Of a stretch of 8,364 bases of DNA, positions 6,364 through 8,364 are shown one piece after another; positions within the stretch are counted from its first letter, which is position 1, and every line of letters starts with the position of its first letter. The notes beneath the pieces are model-generated. The model searched no databases. It was not told where the DNA came from and saw only the letters and a list, made by a program, of their open reading frames with translations. Made by a program: the position numbers and the translations under genes. Origin of the DNA: Alphaproteobacteria bacterium (lineage in GTDB: Bacteria > Pseudomonadota > Alphaproteobacteria > Sphingomonadales > Emcibacteraceae); contig JAUILB010000112.1 in NCBI GenBank assembly GCA_030432815.1, forward strand, positions 1 to 8,364. Reading direction: 5' to 3'.

Positions 6364-6403
6364 CTATCCCGAATGGGGAGGATTCTTCAGTCTTTTACTG
6401 AGG
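6364..6403 (+). other. Two tandem hairpins in the leader of the small membrane protein gene
   Basis: The first is CTATCCC-GAAT-GGGGAGG (6364-6381): three GC pairs close a GAAT tetraloop, extended by wobble pairs around an A-A mismatch. The second is CTTCAGT-CTTTT-ACTGAGG (6385-6403), a seven-pair stem with one G-U wobble and a pyrimidine-rich loop. The GGAG at 6407-6410, the only plausible ribosome-binding site, lies just after the second stem, so the structure might influence translation. I do not recognise a known riboswitch class. Confidence 0.3.
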
Positions 6404-6421
6404 TACGGAGTTAAAAATACT

Positions 6422-6703
6422 ATGCTGATTATAGTTGGAATTGCTTTAGTAGTATCATGTCTGCTTTATTTTATCGTTAGATCAAAAACAAACAACTTGC
6501 TGGTGCCTTTTCTGGCATCGGCGATCATTACTGATGCTATACTAATTGCTTATGTTTATACAGTTGGCGGGGTGGATGTTGATCCATTGTCGTTGATTGA
6601 AAATTTCAGGGTAATATTCCTTTGCTTTGTCGGTTCGATGTTCGCGGAATTTCTGTATTCAATGAAATTGGAGCTTGCATCAATGGACACACAGGAAAGC
6701 TGA
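6422..6703 (+). CDS. Small three-helix membrane protein, unknown function
   Basis: Not recognised. It has 93 residues. Hydrophobic segments appear at about 1-19 (MLIIVGIALVVSCLLYFIV), 27-47 (LVPFLASAIITDAILIAYVYT) and 63-80 (FRVIFLCFVGSMFAEFLY), with a short loop containing VGGVDVDPLS between helices two and three and an acidic, polar tail (ASMDTQES). A basic RSKTNN after the first helix suggests that loop is cytoplasmic. GGAG lies 11 nt before the ATG, which is longer than ideal. It follows the LysR gene on the same strand but has its own predicted promoter, leader and LysR-type site, so it is probably that regulator's target. The spacing and clean hydrophobic pattern make it likely to be a real gene. 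Confidence 0.75.
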   Translation: MLIIVGIALVVSCLLYFIVRSKTNNLLVPFLASAIITDAILIAYVYTVGGVDVDPLSLIENFRVIFLCFVGSMFAEFLYSMKLELASMDTQES

Positions 6704-6755
6704 AGCACGAATGACGAATAAACTGTCTTTATAAAATATGAAGACAGAAACGAAG

Positions 6756-6841
6756 TAGGGGAGCAGCAAGCCGCTCTATGATAGTGATATATCAAGGGCA
6801 GTGCTATTATAGGGCGGCTTTGCAGAGTTAATATTCCCCTA
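6756..6841. repeat. 86-bp imperfect inverted repeat between convergent genes
   Basis: The outer ends are TAGGGGA (6756-6762) and TCCCCTA (6835-6841). Inside them GCAAGCCGCTCTATGATAG (6766-6784) pairs with CTATTATAGGGCGGCTTTGC (6804-6823): 19 and 20 nt with one bulge, and the only two differences are G-U wobbles in plus-strand RNA. The loop (6785-6803) begins with a perfect TGATATATCA palindrome. No T tract follows on either strand, so it is not a textbook terminator. It starts 53 bp after the small membrane protein gene and ends 5 bp before the deacetylase stop. It could be a 3'-end mRNA structure for both genes, a small structured RNA, or a short transposable repeat with TA at both ends. Confidence 0.55.
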
Positions 6842-6845
6842 TAAA

Positions 6846-7535
6846 TTAATTGCTTCTGTATTCCATAAGCTCTGGAATGGTTTTGAAACTGTATCCTTTG
6901 GCTTTTAATCCCTCAATAATTTTTGGTACTGCTTCGCGGGATGTTTCGCGGGATTGGTACATCACATGAAGCAGGATAACGGAACCAGGTCTTGTATTTT
7001 CAAGTGTATAGCCCGCAATATCATCACCAAGTTCCGCTTCCACATCCCATGTGATTGATGTTATGCCTTCCTTTTCAAGATGCTTGGGAAGGGAATAAAG
7101 CTTTTTACCATATGGCGGGCGGAAGAAAATTTCACCTTCATAACCAAGCGAACGGATTGCGGCATTTGTATCGTCAATCTGGTGGGCAACTTCATCAGGT
7201 CCCATAAATATCATCCGCGGGTGAGTATAGGAATGATTGCCGATAACATGACCGGCGCTTAAAATTTGCATGGCCTGTTCACGGTTTCGGGTTATTTCAT
7301 CACCGGTCAGGAAAAAAGTTGCTTTGACATCATGTTCATCAAGTAAAGCCAGTATCACGGGGGTATATTCCGGTGTTGGACCGTCGTCAAAGGTCAGGGC
7401 GACGACCATTTCATCGGTATCCACCCGGTGGATCAGGTCACCAAAAAGCTGTGATGTGCGGCTATTGGCATAGTTCCAGATTTGCAGAAAGCCCAAAACA
7501 AATACGGCTATGATGATCAGATATATTTTTTTCAT
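6846..7535 (-). CDS. Membrane-anchored polysaccharide deacetylase (NodB/CE4 family)
   Basis: Zinc-dependent deacetylase acting on N-acetylated or O-acetylated sugar polymers, probably in the periplasm. It has 229 residues. An N-terminal hydrophobic helix (KKIYLIIIAVFVLGFLQIW, 2-20) without an obvious cleavage site suggests a signal anchor. All NodB motifs are present: motif 1 TFDDGP (48-53, catalytic Asp50 and metal Asp51), motif 2 HSYTH (101-105, metal histidines), motif 3 RPPYG (139-143), motif 4 around ITWDVEAELGDD (161-172) and motif 5 ILLH (187-190, His190). It should therefore be active. The substrate (peptidoglycan, exopolysaccharide or chitooligosaccharide) is not determinable. No good ribosome-binding site precedes the ATG at 7535. 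It lies 43 nt after the acetyltransferase gene on the same strand and is probably the last gene of that operon. Confidence 0.93.
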   Translation of the reverse strand: MKKIYLIIIAVFVLGFLQIWNYANSRTSQLFGDLIHRVDTDEMVVALTFDDGPTPEYTPVILALLDEHDVKATFFLTGDEITRNREQAMQILSAGHVIGNHSYTHPRMIFMGPDEVAHQIDDTNAAIRSLGYEGEIFFRPPYGKKLYSLPKHLEKEGITSITWDVEAELGDDIAGYTLENTRPGSVILLHVMYQSRETSREAVPKIIEGLKAKGYSFKTIPELMEYRSN

Positions 7536-7578
7536 GTGTAGATAATGTCACGGACACATTAAAAAGGCGATTTAAAAA

Positions 7579-8070
7579 TTAGCTATGGCTGTGGCTTCGT
7601 TTGCCCCAATTTTTCCATGGGATTTCGCGTCCCGGCCAGGCAACTTTCTTGAATGGCCATTTCGTGGCAATCCAGTTTTTTATATCCTTAAAAAATGGTG
7701 TTTCCAGATGCAGTGCGTCATCACGCAACCAGAAATAGATTTCGGCATCAATTCCCGCCCGATTACAGGGTTCAATATATATACAGCCAATACATTTTGA
7801 TTTATCTAGTGTGAGAACAGTATAGGCAAATGCGACGCGATTTTTAAACTCTTTTTCATGGATGATAAGATCATTCAGATTTTCTTCAGGTGTCATGTCA
7901 TCGGCGGGCCATGTATCATTTTCTGCGAATACCCGTCGCAGGTTTTCCCGGCTTGACATCACGGCTTCATAATCCATGTGGTTTATGCCGGGTTCCAATA
8001 TTTCCAGGCGGAAATCAGCATGACTATAGCGTTGTGGCACGACATAGTCATCAGGTACGAATTTTGTCAT
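7579..8070 (-). CDS. GNAT-like N-acetyltransferase family protein
   Basis: A 163-residue protein of GNAT-like character. The N-terminal part (FRLEILEPGINHMDYEAVMS, then SRENLRRVF) is followed by a WPADDMTPEENLNDLIIHEKEF block and by the core strands RVAFAYTVLTLDKSKCIGC, IYIEPC and AEIYFWLRD. The C-terminus (WPFKKVAWPGREIPW) is also typical of an acetyltransferase-like family I have seen annotated in bacteria. The usual acetyl-CoA loop motif R/QxxGxG/A is not obvious, so catalytic activity and substrate are uncertain. The ATG shares its A with the stop of the RidA-family gene (TAATG), and no independent ribosome-binding site is at a good distance, indicating translational coupling. The C-terminus is a short basic and histidine-containing tail, RSHSHS. 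Confidence 0.8.
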   Translation of the reverse strand: MTKFVPDDYVVPQRYSHADFRLEILEPGINHMDYEAVMSSRENLRRVFAENDTWPADDMTPEENLNDLIIHEKEFKNRVAFAYTVLTLDKSKCIGCIYIEPCNRAGIDAEIYFWLRDDALHLETPFFKDIKNWIATKWPFKKVAWPGREIPWKNWGKRSHSHS

Positions 8071-8364
8071 TATTTCAAATAAGCCCTGATTTCGGTTTCA
8101 TGGGTCATATTGACGGGAAGGGATATGCTGCGCAGGATGCTGCGTTCATGGGCACCAACATCGGGGCCAAGGATACGGATGATCATATCAGAAGTGGCTT
8201 GCGCGACCATTTCTACATGGGGGTATCCTTCGGGTGCCGTGGTCATCACCACCACATGACGAAGCCCGGCAATGTTATTAAGATCCCCGCCCGCGGCGAG
8301 GCGGATACGGTTAAGCGCCTGTATCACGCTAAGTTCCGCCGCATAAAGCATGTGTTCTGCGGGT
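8070..8364 (-). CDS. RidA/YjgF family protein (5' end beyond window)
   Basis: C-terminal 97 residues of a RidA-family (YjgF/YER057c/UK114) protein. The frame is open through the right edge (PAEH precedes MLYAAELSVIQAL), so Met at 8351 is internal. Matching features are AAELSVIQALNRI, the mid strand LRHVVVMTTAPEGYPHVEMV, the helix QATSDMIIRILGPDVGAHERS, and the final strands SLPVNMTHETEIRAYL. By eye, the Arg of HERSILRSISLP aligns with the catalytic Arg105 of E. coli RidA (ARSCVEVARLP), but this branch differs elsewhere, so imine deaminase activity is possible rather than assured. RidA proteins are small cytosolic trimers that hydrolyse reactive enamine/imine metabolites. Its stop overlaps the next gene's start by one base. 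Confidence 0.85.
   Translation of the reverse strand, partial: PAEHMLYAAELSVIQALNRIRLAAGGDLNNIAGLRHVVVMTTAPEGYPHVEMVAQATSDMIIRILGPDVGAHERSILRSISLPVNMTHETEIRAYLK

Noticed and set aside
6373..6414. 13-codon ATG frame in the leader of the small membrane protein gene
   Set aside because: No ribosome-binding site precedes it, and it overlaps the two hairpins, which explain the region better.
6723..6747. CTGTCTT / AAGACAG hairpin considered as an intrinsic terminator after the small membrane protein gene
   Set aside because: The seven-pair stem has an 11-nt loop and no T tract on either strand, so it may be chance. Kept only as a note.

Overview
The window looks like an ordinary chromosomal stretch of a moderately AT-rich Gram-negative bacterium. 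The TonB-dependent heme receptor, HemP and HmuS-type heme protein point to a proteobacterium. An alphaproteobacterium is my best guess from overall gene flavour, at low confidence. There is no sign of a phage, insertion sequence, CRISPR array, tRNA or rRNA.

Layout. (1) Positions 1-3217, minus strand: a heme-acquisition operon read right to left, consisting of an outer-membrane heme receptor (start GTG at 3217), the 58-residue HemP/HmuP protein (954-1130) and a HemS/HmuS-family heme-handling protein that runs off the left edge. Upstream (3218-3441) is a candidate iron-regulated promoter whose -35/-10 spacer is filled by a perfect 23-bp Fur-box-like palindrome, followed by a leader of about 135 nt with a possible 17-codon upstream ORF ending just before the receptor's ribosome-binding site. 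(2) Positions 3442-5241, minus strand: a TrkH-type potassium transporter preceded by a small two-helix membrane protein, apparently co-transcribed. (3) Positions 5403-6703, plus strand: a LysR-type regulator followed by a 93-residue membrane protein of unknown function. The second gene has its own good promoter, with a LysR-type site just upstream set in an array of TCGA steps 9 bp apart. An 11-mer from that array recurs upstream of lysR. (4) Positions 6704-6845: the gap between convergent genes, holding a long imperfect inverted repeat. (5) Positions 6846-8364, minus strand: a RidA-family protein (cut by the right edge), a GNAT-like acetyltransferase and a membrane-anchored NodB-type polysaccharide deacetylase, probably one operon.

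How the genes work together. In the heme block the receptor imports heme across the outer membrane with TonB, HemP is probably regulatory, and HmuS binds or degrades heme in the cytoplasm. The inner-membrane ABC transporter is not visible. TrkH needs a TrkA-type cytosolic partner, also not visible. The LysR regulator and the small membrane protein look like a regulator-target pair. I see no clearly new multi-gene system. The most interesting parts are the regulatory DNA around the heme receptor and around the LysR gene, and the inverted repeat at 6756-6841.
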